Positions 8,966-17,019 of a stretch of DNA of 64,000 nucleotides are shown in pieces. Positions within the stretch are counted from its first letter, which is position 1. Each line of letters begins with the position of its first letter. Source of the DNA: Paenibacillus sp. RUD330 (lineage in GTDB: Bacteria; Bacillota; Bacilli; Paenibacillales; Paenibacillaceae); assembly GCF_002243345.2 (NCBI RefSeq), contig NZ_CP022655.2, positions 2,172,501-2,236,500 of the forward strand. Reading direction: 5' to 3'. The notes beneath the pieces were generated by a model. The model worked only from the letters and a program-made list of their open reading frames with translations. It had not been told where the DNA came from and ran no database searches. The position numbers and the translations under genes were made by a program.

Positions 8966-10543
8966 ATGCACAAGGTCATGCTGGTCGACGACGAAGGATT
9001 TGCCCGGCAGGGATTGCGGAGCATGATCGATTGGGAAGCTTGCGGCTACGAGGTATGCGCGGAGGCCGAGGACGGGGAGGAAGCGCTCCGGATGATCGGG
9101 GAGCATGCCCCCGATCTTGTCATCACCGACATTCGGATGCCCGTCCTGAGCGGTCTGGAATTGATCCGTGCGGTCCGGGGAACAGGCAACCGCTCCGTCA
9201 AGTTCATCATTGTCAGCGGGTATGGTGACTTCAGCTACGCGCAGCAGGCGATCAAGTTCGGCGTCCGGGACTTCATCCTGAAGCCGGTGGACGATGCCGA
9301 AATGATGGAGGCGCTGCAGGGGCTGGCCGCCCAGATCGAGAAGGACGAGCAAGCCGGAGAGCGGTCCTCCCGGCAATCGCGGACGGCGCTCGAAAGCCTG
9401 CTGCGGGGGCATGCCTCCGGCGAAGAGCTGCGGAGGCATGGGGAGCTGCTGGGCCTCGATCCGGAGGTCCCATGCTGCTACCTCATCCTGGAAGCCAACG
9501 GCATCCTGTCGTTCGTGGGAGCGGATCAGCCCGAGCAGCGGGCGGGCGAGCTGCGCCTGGAAATCGCCGGCTGCGCCGAGCAGCTCGGACTGACTCCTCG
9601 TCCATGCGTTTTGCTGGAGCATAAGCCGGGCGTCTACGGCCTGCCGGTCGTTCTCCCTGCTACATCCGGGCTGTCCGCCGAGGAAGCCGCCGACCGTCTT
9701 GCCGAGCGGCTGAGGCGCCGTACGGGATTGCTGTTCACCGCTTATCTGGGCGAGCAGGGGGAAGGCTTCAAGGAGCTGCGGGATGGGTACCGCACCGCCC
9801 TCAATGCGATGCAGTTCAAGTTCGCGTATCCGGAGAAGAGGACCTTCGGCTACGCGAGGCTGAAGGGAGAGGAGCTGCGCCGGCTTGAATTCGAGCCGGC
9901 CGAGTACGCCCGGCTGCAGGAGCAGATCGAGGACTGCGATCCCGACAAGCGCAATGCCGGCATCGAGTGGATCTTCGACCAGTTCCGCAGCAAGAGGTAT
10001 ACGCCGGACGCGGTCCATAATGCCGTCAACCGCTTCGTGTTCGGCGCCATCGGCACGATCCGCTCCTTGCAGGGCGACGAGAAGGAGCTGCTCTCCTTGG
10101 ATCCGATGCTGTCCTGGAGGGATTACCCGGTTTCTCCATGCGGGCTTAGAGAGCTGTTCCGCACCTTCGCCGAGGAAAGCTCGGAGATGGCAAGCCGGCT
10201 GCGCAAGAGCAATGCCAAAGGCGATATCGTCAAGATCAAGCAATACATCGACAGCCGCTACAAGGAAGACATCAGCCTCAAGAGCATCGCCGCCCGGTTC
10301 TATATGAATCCCGTCTATCTCGGGCAGCTGTTCAAGAAGAATTACGGCGTCTACTTCAACGACTATCTGCTGCAGCTTCGGGTCCACAACGCCAAAAAGC
10401 TGCTTCGCCAGACGGAAATGAGAGTGTACGAAGTCGCCCGCAGCGTCGGCTTCGACAACCCGGACTATTTCATCTGCAAATTCGAGAAGGTGGAGGGCAA
10501 ATCGCCTACCGCCTACCGCAACGAGCTGTTGGCCAAAACATGA
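8966..10543 (+). CDS. YesN-type response regulator with AraC output domain
   Basis: A 525-residue two-component response regulator. The receiver domain (1-120) has the acidic pair DDE at 9-11, phospho-acceptor D55 in DLVITDIRMP, the signalling Ser in FIIVSGYGDF and the Lys in FILKPVDD. A middle region (about 130-410) of the YesN type has no clear enzymatic motif. The C-terminal AraC HTH pair (about 420-520) includes ISLKSIAARFYMNPVYLGQL and YEVARSVGFDNPDYFICKFEK. GGAGGG precedes the ATG. It is followed 16 bp later by its sensor kinase and then the ABC transporter genes; YesN/YesM pairs beside such transporters normally control the transporter's sugar substrate genes. Confidence 0.93.
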   Translation: MHKVMLVDDEGFARQGLRSMIDWEACGYEVCAEAEDGEEALRMIGEHAPDLVITDIRMPVLSGLELIRAVRGTGNRSVKFIIVSGYGDFSYAQQAIKFGVRDFILKPVDDAEMMEALQGLAAQIEKDEQAGERSSRQSRTALESLLRGHASGEELRRHGELLGLDPEVPCCYLILEANGILSFVGADQPEQRAGELRLEIAGCAEQLGLTPRPCVLLEHKPGVYGLPVVLPATSGLSAEEAADRLAERLRRRTGLLFTAYLGEQGEGFKELRDGYRTALNAMQFKFAYPEKRTFGYARLKGEELRRLEFEPAEYARLQEQIEDCDPDKRNAGIEWIFDQFRSKRYTPDAVHNAVNRFVFGAIGTIRSLQGDEKELLSLDPMLSWRDYPVSPCGLRELFRTFAEESSEMASRLRKSNAKGDIVKIKQYIDSRYKEDISLKSIAARFYMNPVYLGQLFKKNYGVYFNDYLLQLRVHNAKKLLRQTEMRVYEVARSVGFDNPDYFICKFEKVEGKSPTAYRNELLAKT

Positions 10544-10559
10544 CGGAGAGGGCAGTCCT

Positions 10560-12326
10560 ATGCGATTCAGCTTAAACCATGTGCGGCTCCGGGACAAAAT
10601 GCTGATCGTGTATCTGGTCTGCGTGCTGATCCCGATCGTGCTGACCGATTTTGTGTTCTATCAGGTGACGACGCATCACGTCAAACAGCAAAAGCTGAAC
10701 GACATCTCCATGGCCATGGAGCAGATCCGGCGCGACTTCCTCGAACAGATGGATGTCGCGGCCGGAATTTCTTCTATTCTCTATACCGACGGCAAGCTGA
10801 ACGAGACGATCGAAAAGCCGTATGACGGCGCATCCGAATACGTCGATTCCTACTATTCGGACATCAGTCCGACCTTGTTCCGGTATTCGCCGATCTACAA
10901 ATCCGTCAGCAATATTACGATCTACACCGACAACCCGACGATCATCGGGGGCGGAGGTGTGCTTCCGATCTCGGAGGAGGTCGAGGCGACGCCTTGGTAC
11001 CGCGCCCTGGAGATGCCGGGCAGGAGGGCGCCGGTCGTCGTCCGCAACGATGTGGAGACCTCGCGCGGCTTGGAGACGGTATACAGCTTTGTCCGCAAGC
11101 TGGACTACTTCCAGTCCCAGTACGCCCGCCATTCCGTCGTCAAGATCGACATCAGCTACGATGCGGTCGCGAGCCTGTTCCGGAACTCGACGCTGCAGGG
11201 CGACCTGTATCTGGTCAACGACCTGGAGCTGATCGATTACGCGTCCGGCTCCGCCCTGGACTGGCAGCATCGCTCGCTCGCCTATGCGAGCCATGCGTCG
11301 CCGAGCGACGGCATCGCGGTTACCAAGAGCATCGAGAACGTCGACTATTTGAAGGGCTGGCGGATCGAAGGCGTTTTTCCGGAGCATCGCGTTCTTCAGG
11401 ATGTGTATAAATCCCGCAATTTCGTCGTTTATCTCGCCCTGCCGAATCTGCTGATTCCGACGCTGATCATCATCTGGTTCACCCGGTCGCTGGGCGTGCG
11501 GATCGTCCGCATCCTCAAGCATATGAAGAGGGTGAGGAACCATCACTTCGATACGATCAAGCATCCCGACCATCGCGACGAGATCGGCCAGCTGACGAAC
11601 GAGTTCAACCGGATGACCATACAGATCAAAAATCTCATCGACGACGTGTATGTGGCCGACATTCAGCGCAAGGATCTCGAGATTAAGCGCAATCAAGCGC
11701 AGCTCCACGCTCTGCAGAGCCAGATCAATCCGCATTTCCTGTTCAACGCCCTGGAGACGATCCGCATGCGCAGCATCATCAAGAAGGAAGAGGAGACGGC
11801 CAAGATCATCCACAATATGGCCAAGATTTTCCGGCGCTCGCTGTCCTGGGACAAGGACTGGATGACCGTGCGGGAAGAGCTCGAGCTTGTCCATTGCTTC
11901 CTGGAAATTCAGAAGTACCGGTTCGGAGACAAGCTGATGTACGAGATCGACGTCGAGGACGAGGCGATGGAATGGCTGATTCCGAAAATGTCGATTCTGC
12001 CATTCGTGGAAAATGCCAGCATCCACGGCATCGAGCCGAGCAAGAACGGCGGCCTGATCCGGCTCGCCATCCGGGCGGAGGGCCGGCAGCTGATCGCCGA
12101 GATCGAGGACAACGGCGCCGGAATACCGGAGGAAGAGGTGGGAGCGATCGAACGGATGCTGGAGAGGGAGGAGCCGTTCGGAGAGCATGTGGGCATCCAG
12201 AATGTCTATCGCCGGCTTCAGCTGTATTATCGCGACCGCTTTACGTTCAAGCTGGACAGCGAATGGCAGCGCGGGACGGCCATCCGCATCGCTTTCCCGC
12301 GCGAGCCGGAGGAGCGTTCCGCATAA
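10560..12326 (+). CDS. YesM-type sensor histidine kinase
   Basis: A 588-residue membrane kinase. One membrane segment at 14-34 (MLIVYLVCVLIPIVLTDFVF), an extracellular sensor domain of about 260 residues, a second membrane segment near 293-310 (VVYLALPNLLIPTLIIIWF), a HAMP linker (SLGVRIVRILKHMKRV), then a His_kinase domain with phosphorylated H392 in SQINPHFLFNALETI and a HATPase_c domain with PFVENASIHGIEPS (N box) and IEDNGAGIPEEE (G1 box). Paired with the upstream response regulator. The extracellular domain presumably senses xylan-derived sugars directly or with the binding protein encoded next; that substrate is inferred. Confidence 0.93.
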   Translation: MRFSLNHVRLRDKMLIVYLVCVLIPIVLTDFVFYQVTTHHVKQQKLNDISMAMEQIRRDFLEQMDVAAGISSILYTDGKLNETIEKPYDGASEYVDSYYSDISPTLFRYSPIYKSVSNITIYTDNPTIIGGGGVLPISEEVEATPWYRALEMPGRRAPVVVRNDVETSRGLETVYSFVRKLDYFQSQYARHSVVKIDISYDAVASLFRNSTLQGDLYLVNDLELIDYASGSALDWQHRSLAYASHASPSDGIAVTKSIENVDYLKGWRIEGVFPEHRVLQDVYKSRNFVVYLALPNLLIPTLIIIWFTRSLGVRIVRILKHMKRVRNHHFDTIKHPDHRDEIGQLTNEFNRMTIQIKNLIDDVYVADIQRKDLEIKRNQAQLHALQSQINPHFLFNALETIRMRSIIKKEEETAKIIHNMAKIFRRSLSWDKDWMTVREELELVHCFLEIQKYRFGDKLMYEIDVEDEAMEWLIPKMSILPFVENASIHGIEPSKNGGLIRLAIRAEGRQLIAEIEDNGAGIPEEEVGAIERMLEREEPFGEHVGIQNVYRRLQLYYRDRFTFKLDSEWQRGTAIRIAFPREPEERSA

Positions 12327-12393
12327 CTCCTAAGTTTTTTGGGGTAACAGCTAAAGTTTGTCGGGTGTCGCGGCTCTCAGCCCTGACTTACAA

Positions 12394-12407
12394 TGAAAGT
12401 GCTTACA
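12394..12407 (+). promoter_or_regulatory. near-consensus cre site before the sugar-binding protein gene
   Basis: TGAAAGTGCTTACA differs from the CcpA cre consensus TGAAAGCGCTTWCA type by one base in the central CG (TG here). It overlaps the end of a TACAAT hexamer (12389-12394) and lies 52 bp before the gene start, suggesting catabolite repression of the transporter. Confidence 0.4.
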
Positions 12408-12458
12408 GAAAAGGGTTACAATTCTAGACTTTCATTGGTGGAAGGGGACATGACCAGC

Positions 12459-14174
12459 ATGGTCAAACAGAAAATGGGCCTTCTCGCCCTTGCCGTCGCC
12501 ATGGCGGCGGTTGCGGGCTGCAGCGGCAACAGCGGCAACAATGCCGGAAACCCGGCTCCCGCGTCATCGCCGGAAGCATCGGCTCCAGCCAATACGGATG
12601 CGGGCGGCGAAGCGAAGGAAGAGTTGAAACCGGTTACGTTCACGTACTTCAATGCCAATTCCCAGGTGCCGAACATCGACTCCAACAAAACGGAGATCGG
12701 CAAAAAGCTGGAGGAGCAGACCGGGGTCAACTTCAATCTCCAATACCCGGTCGGCGACGTCAATACGAAAATCGGCACGATGATCGCGAGCGGCAATTAC
12801 CCGGACGTGCTGGCTCCGGATACCGCGATCGACAAAGTGCTCGACGCCAAGGCGTTCATTCCGCTGAATGATCTCATCGAGAAGTTCGGACCGAACATCA
12901 AGCGCGTATACGGCCCTTATTACAACCTCATGAAAGCGGAGGACGGCAACATCTACTTCCTGCCGTTCAGCCCGGTGGTCGGGGAGTACATTCCGAGCCC
13001 GACGATCGATCAAGGCGCCTTCTTCATCCAGCGCCGCGTGCTGAAGGAAGCCGGCTATCCGAAAATCAAGACGATCGACGAGTATTTCGACCTGATCAAG
13101 AAGTACAACGACGCGCATAAGGCCGACAAGCTGACCGGCTTCAGCTCGCTGATCTACGACTGGCGGACGATGGGCATCTTCAACCCGCCGATGCATCTGG
13201 CCGGCTACCCGAACGACGGCGATGTCATCGTCGACATGAGCAGCCATGACGCCAAGGTATACGCCAACAGCGACTACACGAAAACCTGGCTGAAAAAGCT
13301 GAACGAGGTCAACTCCGAGGGACTGTACGACCAAGCCTCGTTCGTCAGCAACTATGACCAGTATCTGGCCAAGATTTCCTCGGGCAAGGTGCTCGGATTC
13401 TTCGACTACGGCTGGCAGGCGAACCAGGCTCTCCAGAACATTAAGAAAACCGGCAACGACGATCTCGACTACATGCCGCTGCCGATCGTATTCGACAACA
13501 ATACGACCGACCAGTATCTCGATCCGCCTTCCTTCATCAACAACCGCGGCGTCGGCATCACGACGGCGGCCAAGGATCCGGAGCGCATCATCAAGTTCTT
13601 CGACACGATGCTCAAGGAAGAGAACCAGGTGCTGATCCAATGGGGCATCAAGGGCGAAACGTACGATGTGGACGACAAAGGGCGCTTCTACCGCACGCCG
13701 GAGCAGATCGAAATGCTGAAGGACAACGCCAAGCAGGAGAGCATCGGCTTCTCCTACTTCAACTACAGCTGGCCGATGTACGGCCAAGGCTCGACGCTTG
13801 CGGACGGCAACTCGTTCAATGCGGGACGCCAGCCTGAGGTCGCTCAAGCCTCCTTCACGGACGGCGACAAGCTGATCCTCGACAAATATGGAGTGAAGAC
13901 GTTCTCGGAGCTGTTCGCCAAGCCTGAAGACCGTCCGTGGTACCCGGCCTGGAGCATCTCGCTCGAGCAGGGCTCGCCGGCGCAGATCTTCACGCAGAAA
14001 TCCAAGGACGTCAAGCTGAAATACTTCTCGAAGCTCGTGCTGGCCAAGCCGGATCAGTTCGACGGCATCTGGGACCAGTATCTCAAGGACTTCAACAAGC
14101 TCGACGTGAAAGCGTACGAAGACACCCTCACCAAAGAAGTCGCCGCCAAAATCGCCAAAACGCAAGGCAATTAA
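12459..14174 (+). CDS. extracellular solute-binding lipoprotein (LplA/LipO type) for oligosaccharides
   Basis: Surface lipoprotein that captures oligosaccharides for the ABC importer encoded next. From the ATG at 12459 (GGAAGGGG twelve bases upstream) it is 571 residues. It has a short basic start (MVKQKMG), a hydrophobic stretch and lipobox VAGC, with the Cys followed by a Ser/Gly/Asn/Ala/Pro-rich linker. The mature part is a large two-lobed binding protein of the family-1 LplA type (VTFTYFNANSQVP, NYPDVLAPDTAIDKVL, YNLMKAEDGNIYFLPF). ATGs at 12393 and 12450 are in frame but have no proper spacing. Position after the YesN/YesM pair and behind xylan hydrolases suggests aldouronate or xylo-oligosaccharide uptake, as in the Paenibacillus sp. 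JDR-2 aldouronate system. Confidence 0.93.
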   Translation: MVKQKMGLLALAVAMAAVAGCSGNSGNNAGNPAPASSPEASAPANTDAGGEAKEELKPVTFTYFNANSQVPNIDSNKTEIGKKLEEQTGVNFNLQYPVGDVNTKIGTMIASGNYPDVLAPDTAIDKVLDAKAFIPLNDLIEKFGPNIKRVYGPYYNLMKAEDGNIYFLPFSPVVGEYIPSPTIDQGAFFIQRRVLKEAGYPKIKTIDEYFDLIKKYNDAHKADKLTGFSSLIYDWRTMGIFNPPMHLAGYPNDGDVIVDMSSHDAKVYANSDYTKTWLKKLNEVNSEGLYDQASFVSNYDQYLAKISSGKVLGFFDYGWQANQALQNIKKTGNDDLDYMPLPIVFDNNTTDQYLDPPSFINNRGVGITTAAKDPERIIKFFDTMLKEENQVLIQWGIKGETYDVDDKGRFYRTPEQIEMLKDNAKQESIGFSYFNYSWPMYGQGSTLADGNSFNAGRQPEVAQASFTDGDKLILDKYGVKTFSELFAKPEDRPWYPAWSISLEQGSPAQIFTQKSKDVKLKYFSKLVLAKPDQFDGIWDQYLKDFNKLDVKAYEDTLTKEVAAKIAKTQGN

Positions 14175-14189
14175 GCCAGGCTGCTTCAG

Positions 14190-14226
14190 AGGGACCGGAC
14201 CGGTCAGGCGACAGGGTCCGGTCCCT
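14190..14226 (+). other. intercistronic hairpin between binding protein and permease genes
   Basis: A perfect 12-bp stem (AGGGACCGGACC with GGTCCGGTCCCT, 13-nt loop) without a following T-run. Such stems between binding-protein and permease genes usually stabilise the upstream mRNA or attenuate read-through, giving more binding protein than permease. This role is inferred. Confidence 0.65.
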
Positions 14227-14266
14227 GCACGTTGGGTGCCTTGTTGGATAGGAGAGGAGAGATACG

Positions 14267-15232
14267 ATGCGGGATCAAACCGCCGTCCCGGCGCCGCGGG
14301 CTGCAGAGCCCAGCGCCCTGAATCGCTGGTTCAAGACGCTTCTCAAGCAGAAAACGCTCATTTTCATGTCGGTTCCTTTCGTCATCTGGATTTTCATTTT
14401 CAAATACGTGCCGCTGTGGGGCTGGCTCATCGCCTTCCAGCATTATCGCCCCAATCTGACCATGTTCCAGCAGGAATGGGTCGGGCTGGAGCAGTTCCGC
14501 TTCCTGTTCTCGGACGATACGTTCATCCGGGTGCTCCGCAACACGCTGGTCCAGGCCGTCATCAAGCTCGTGCTCGGGTTCGTCACCGCGATCGTGCTGG
14601 CCATTCTCCTGAACGAAGTCCGCGTCGCCTTCTTCAAGCGGGCCGTGCAGACGATCAGCTATCTTCCCCACTTCATCTCCTGGGTCGTGGCGGCCAACAT
14701 CATCTCGACGGCGCTGTCCATCGACGAAGGCGGCATCGTCAACGAAGTGCTGATGTGGCTTCACATCATCGACCAGCCGATCATGTGGCTCGGCGTCGGC
14801 CATTACTTCTGGGGCATTCTCGGCACCTCCGAGGTATGGAAGGACGTGGGCTGGAATACGATCGTGTACCTCGCCGCCATGACGATGATCGATCCGTCGC
14901 AGTACGAGGCGGCCGAGATCGACGGAGCGAGCAGGTTCCAGCGCATTCTCCACATCACTCTCCCTGGACTGAAGCCGGTCATCGTCATCCTGCTGATCAT
15001 GAACCTCGGCAGCATCCTGGAGACGGGCTTCGAGCCCCAATACCTGATGGGCAACGGCATGAATGCCGACTATTCCGAAAACCTGGAAATTTTCGTGCTC
15101 AAATACGGCATCTCGATGGGCAATTTCTCGCTCGCGACAGCTGCGGGCATCTTCAAAACCGTCGTCAGCTTCATCCTGCTGTTCACCGCCAACTCCATGG
15201 CCAAGCGGTTCGGCGAGCAGAGACTGTTCTAG
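14267..15232 (+). CDS. ABC sugar transporter permease, LplB type
   Basis: A 321-residue inner-membrane permease of the carbohydrate importer CUT1 family. Six membrane segments are visible, the first at about 33-52 (IFMSVPFVIWIFIFKYVPLW). The EAA loop that contacts the ATPase is EAAEIDGASRFQRILHITLP near residues 220-240. GGAGAGGAGAG precedes the ATG. It forms a heterodimer with the next gene's product and works with the upstream binding protein. No ATPase gene is present here, as usual for this family, which shares an MsmK/MsmX-type ATPase encoded elsewhere. Confidence 0.94.
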   Translation: MRDQTAVPAPRAAEPSALNRWFKTLLKQKTLIFMSVPFVIWIFIFKYVPLWGWLIAFQHYRPNLTMFQQEWVGLEQFRFLFSDDTFIRVLRNTLVQAVIKLVLGFVTAIVLAILLNEVRVAFFKRAVQTISYLPHFISWVVAANIISTALSIDEGGIVNEVLMWLHIIDQPIMWLGVGHYFWGILGTSEVWKDVGWNTIVYLAAMTMIDPSQYEAAEIDGASRFQRILHITLPGLKPVIVILLIMNLGSILETGFEPQYLMGNGMNADYSENLEIFVLKYGISMGNFSLATAAGIFKTVVSFILLFTANSMAKRFGEQRLF

Positions 15233-15247
15233 AAGGAGGGATGGATC

Positions 15248-16213
15248 ATGGCCAATATCACCCGGCCTGCCGCTGAACCGGCTCCTCAGCCGCAGCAGCC
15301 CAAAAAAATGCATAAGCGGTTCCAATCTCCGGGAGACCGCATCTTCGATACGCTCAACGTCCTGGTGCTGTCGCTGCTCGTCGTCTTCACGCTCTACCCG
15401 TTCATCAACACGCTGGCCGTGTCGCTGAACGACGCGAACGATTCCATCAAGGGCGGAATCTACTTGCTGCCGCGGGACTTAAGCCTGGACAACTACAAGT
15501 ACGTCTTCAAGGAAGCGACGATCTTCCATGCGACGCTGATCTCGATCCTGCGCACGGTGATCGGAACGATCGTCACCGTCTTCTGCTCGGCGATGGTGGC
15601 CTATACGATCAGCCGTCCGGAATTCGTCCTCCGCAAGTTCGTGACGATCATGTTCATCCTGACGATGTATTTGAACGGCGGCCTCATTCCGAACTACCTG
15701 CTGATGAGGGATCTCGACCTGATCGGCACTTTCTGGGTGTACATCGTGCCCGGCATCATCGGCGTCTTCAATATGATCGTCATCCGCTCCTTCATCGAAG
15801 GGCTTCCCGACGGCATCATCGAGTCGGCCCGGATCGACGGCGCCGGAGAGTTCCGCACCTTCATCCAGATCGTCGTTCCGCTCGCCCTCCCGGCGCTCGC
15901 GACGGTTGCGCTCTTCACGGGCGTCTACCAGTGGAACTCGTGGTTCGATGTGTTCCTCTACAACTCCGAGAAGGTGAATCTCAGCACGCTCCAGTACGAG
16001 CTGATGAAGATGCTGGCGAACTCCAACTCGAATTCCTCGATGACGTCGGCGTCGGCATTCGCCAACAGCGCGAACTCGAGCTCGAACTTCGTCACGCCGA
16101 GCTCCATCCGTGCGACGATGACGATCGTAGCCAGCCTGCCGATGATCATCGTGTATCCTTTCCTCCAGAAATACTTTGTCAAAGGCATGACCGTCGGCGG
16201 CGTGAAAGGCTGA
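15248..16213 (+). CDS. ABC sugar transporter permease, YtcP/LplC type
   Basis: Second CUT1 permease, 321 residues, six membrane segments (first about 38-58, LVLSLLVVFTLYPFINTLAV). The EAA loop is ESARIDGAGEFRTFIQIVVP near 193-212. A Ser/Asn-rich stretch at about 253-277 (ANSNSNSSMTSASAFANSAN and following) sits in the periplasmic loop before the last membrane segment; similar but shorter Ser-rich loops occur in YtcP homologues. It ends with FVKGMTVGGVKG, the standard C-terminus. It begins 15 bp after the first permease with AGAAGGAGG upstream, and is the last gene before a strong terminator. Confidence 0.94.
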   Translation: MANITRPAAEPAPQPQQPKKMHKRFQSPGDRIFDTLNVLVLSLLVVFTLYPFINTLAVSLNDANDSIKGGIYLLPRDLSLDNYKYVFKEATIFHATLISILRTVIGTIVTVFCSAMVAYTISRPEFVLRKFVTIMFILTMYLNGGLIPNYLLMRDLDLIGTFWVYIVPGIIGVFNMIVIRSFIEGLPDGIIESARIDGAGEFRTFIQIVVPLALPALATVALFTGVYQWNSWFDVFLYNSEKVNLSTLQYELMKMLANSNSNSSMTSASAFANSANSSSNFVTPSSIRATMTIVASLPMIIVYPFLQKYFVKGMTVGGVKG

Positions 16214-16240
16214 TACCGGCTTTCAGCCTGCTCGGTTCAA

Positions 16241-16290
16241 AAAAAGCAGCGGCAATCCGGATGAGTTCATGTCCGGTGCCGCTGCTTTTT
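16241..16290 (+). terminator. intrinsic terminator of the xylan/ABC operon
   Basis: Inverted repeat AAAAAGCAGCGGCA / TGCCGCTGCTTTTT with an internal CCGGA/TCCGG stem and a T-run on both strands, so it can also terminate the minus-strand kduI remnant. Confidence 0.85.
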
Positions 16291-16299
16291 ATGTGGATG

Positions 16300-16811
16300 C
16301 ATGCGGTTCATGCTGATTTGCGGAGCAAAGGGATCGATAGCGGCTTTCGTCGGCCTGAATAGGGGCGGTATTGTTCGTTGCCATGTACCCGCTGCGGATG
16401 GACCGGCTTGGGAAGATCACGCTCTGCTCGCCGCGCACGACCAGATGGCGGTTTTCCTGCGGTTCTCCCATGAAGTGGAAGACATTGCCGTCCTCCGGCA
16501 TCTCGAAGCCGAAGCATACTTCGGAGCTGCGATTGTGCGTATGGCAAGGCATCGTGTACCACATGCTACCGTTCTTGAGCAGCGTCATGCCCATGACCAG
16601 CTGGCAGCTCCGGACGCCGGCTCCATGACGTACTCGGATTCCGTCTACGGTCGCTCACCGGCATGGCGCCGCCGACGATGAATCGGTCCACATGCGTGTA
16701 GAACAGAGCCAGGCGGTCGGCCTCGAACAAGCTCTCGATCAGAAACTCCTTGCGCAGGCGGCCGGTAAAAGCTGTCGCTTCCTGCAGGTGGGATGCGTAC
16801 CGGATTTCTAT
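16300..16811 (-). pseudogene. kduI: degraded 5-keto-4-deoxyuronate isomerase (kduI)
   Basis: Minus-strand remnant of KduI, which isomerises 5-keto-4-deoxyuronate (and other hexuronates). The 5' part still has an AGGAGG six bases before the expected start, but the start codon reads ATA (16811-16809) followed by EIRYASHLQEA and later [16 protein letters not shown], matching the KduI N-terminus. The frame then jumps to [14 protein letters not shown] (near 16620), skipping about 120 central residues, and continues with TMPCHTH (zinc-binding His motif) and [16 protein letters not shown]. The C-terminus decays after about SIRSG. Loss of the start, an internal deletion with frame change, and a ruined end make a functional protein very unlikely. 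Confidence 0.85.
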
Positions 16812-16959
16812 TTGAATCCTCCTGTAATGTTCCTATTAGTCCGCTCTTTCAGAGGGGGAGCCGGCATATCGGAATGGGGTCTTTGGCCTGCATTGTGCAA
16901 CGAGAGTCAAATGGGAGCGATAATCGGTCCATCTCGGTCAAGAGCTGCAACCGCTGCCA

Positions 16960-16968
16960 TGATACAAT
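16960..16968 (+). promoter_or_regulatory. extended -10 promoter of the oxidoreductase cluster
   Basis: TGATACAAT (TG one base before TACAAT) lies 52 bp before the first oxidoreductase gene. No good -35 is seen, which is acceptable for an extended -10 element. Confidence 0.4.
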
Positions 16969-17019
16969 CACGGCATGCCCCGTCGACAGGCGGGCGCAAC
17001 CGAAGCATGGGGAGGCATT

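Noticed and set aside
10572-12188. Long antisense frame opposite the sensor kinase (538 codons); similar long frames oppose KdpA, KdpB, the KdpD sensor half, the hybrid kinase and GH67
   Set aside because: High G+C at third positions opens antisense frames; none shows a recognisable domain or ribosome binding site, while the sense genes are well-known families.
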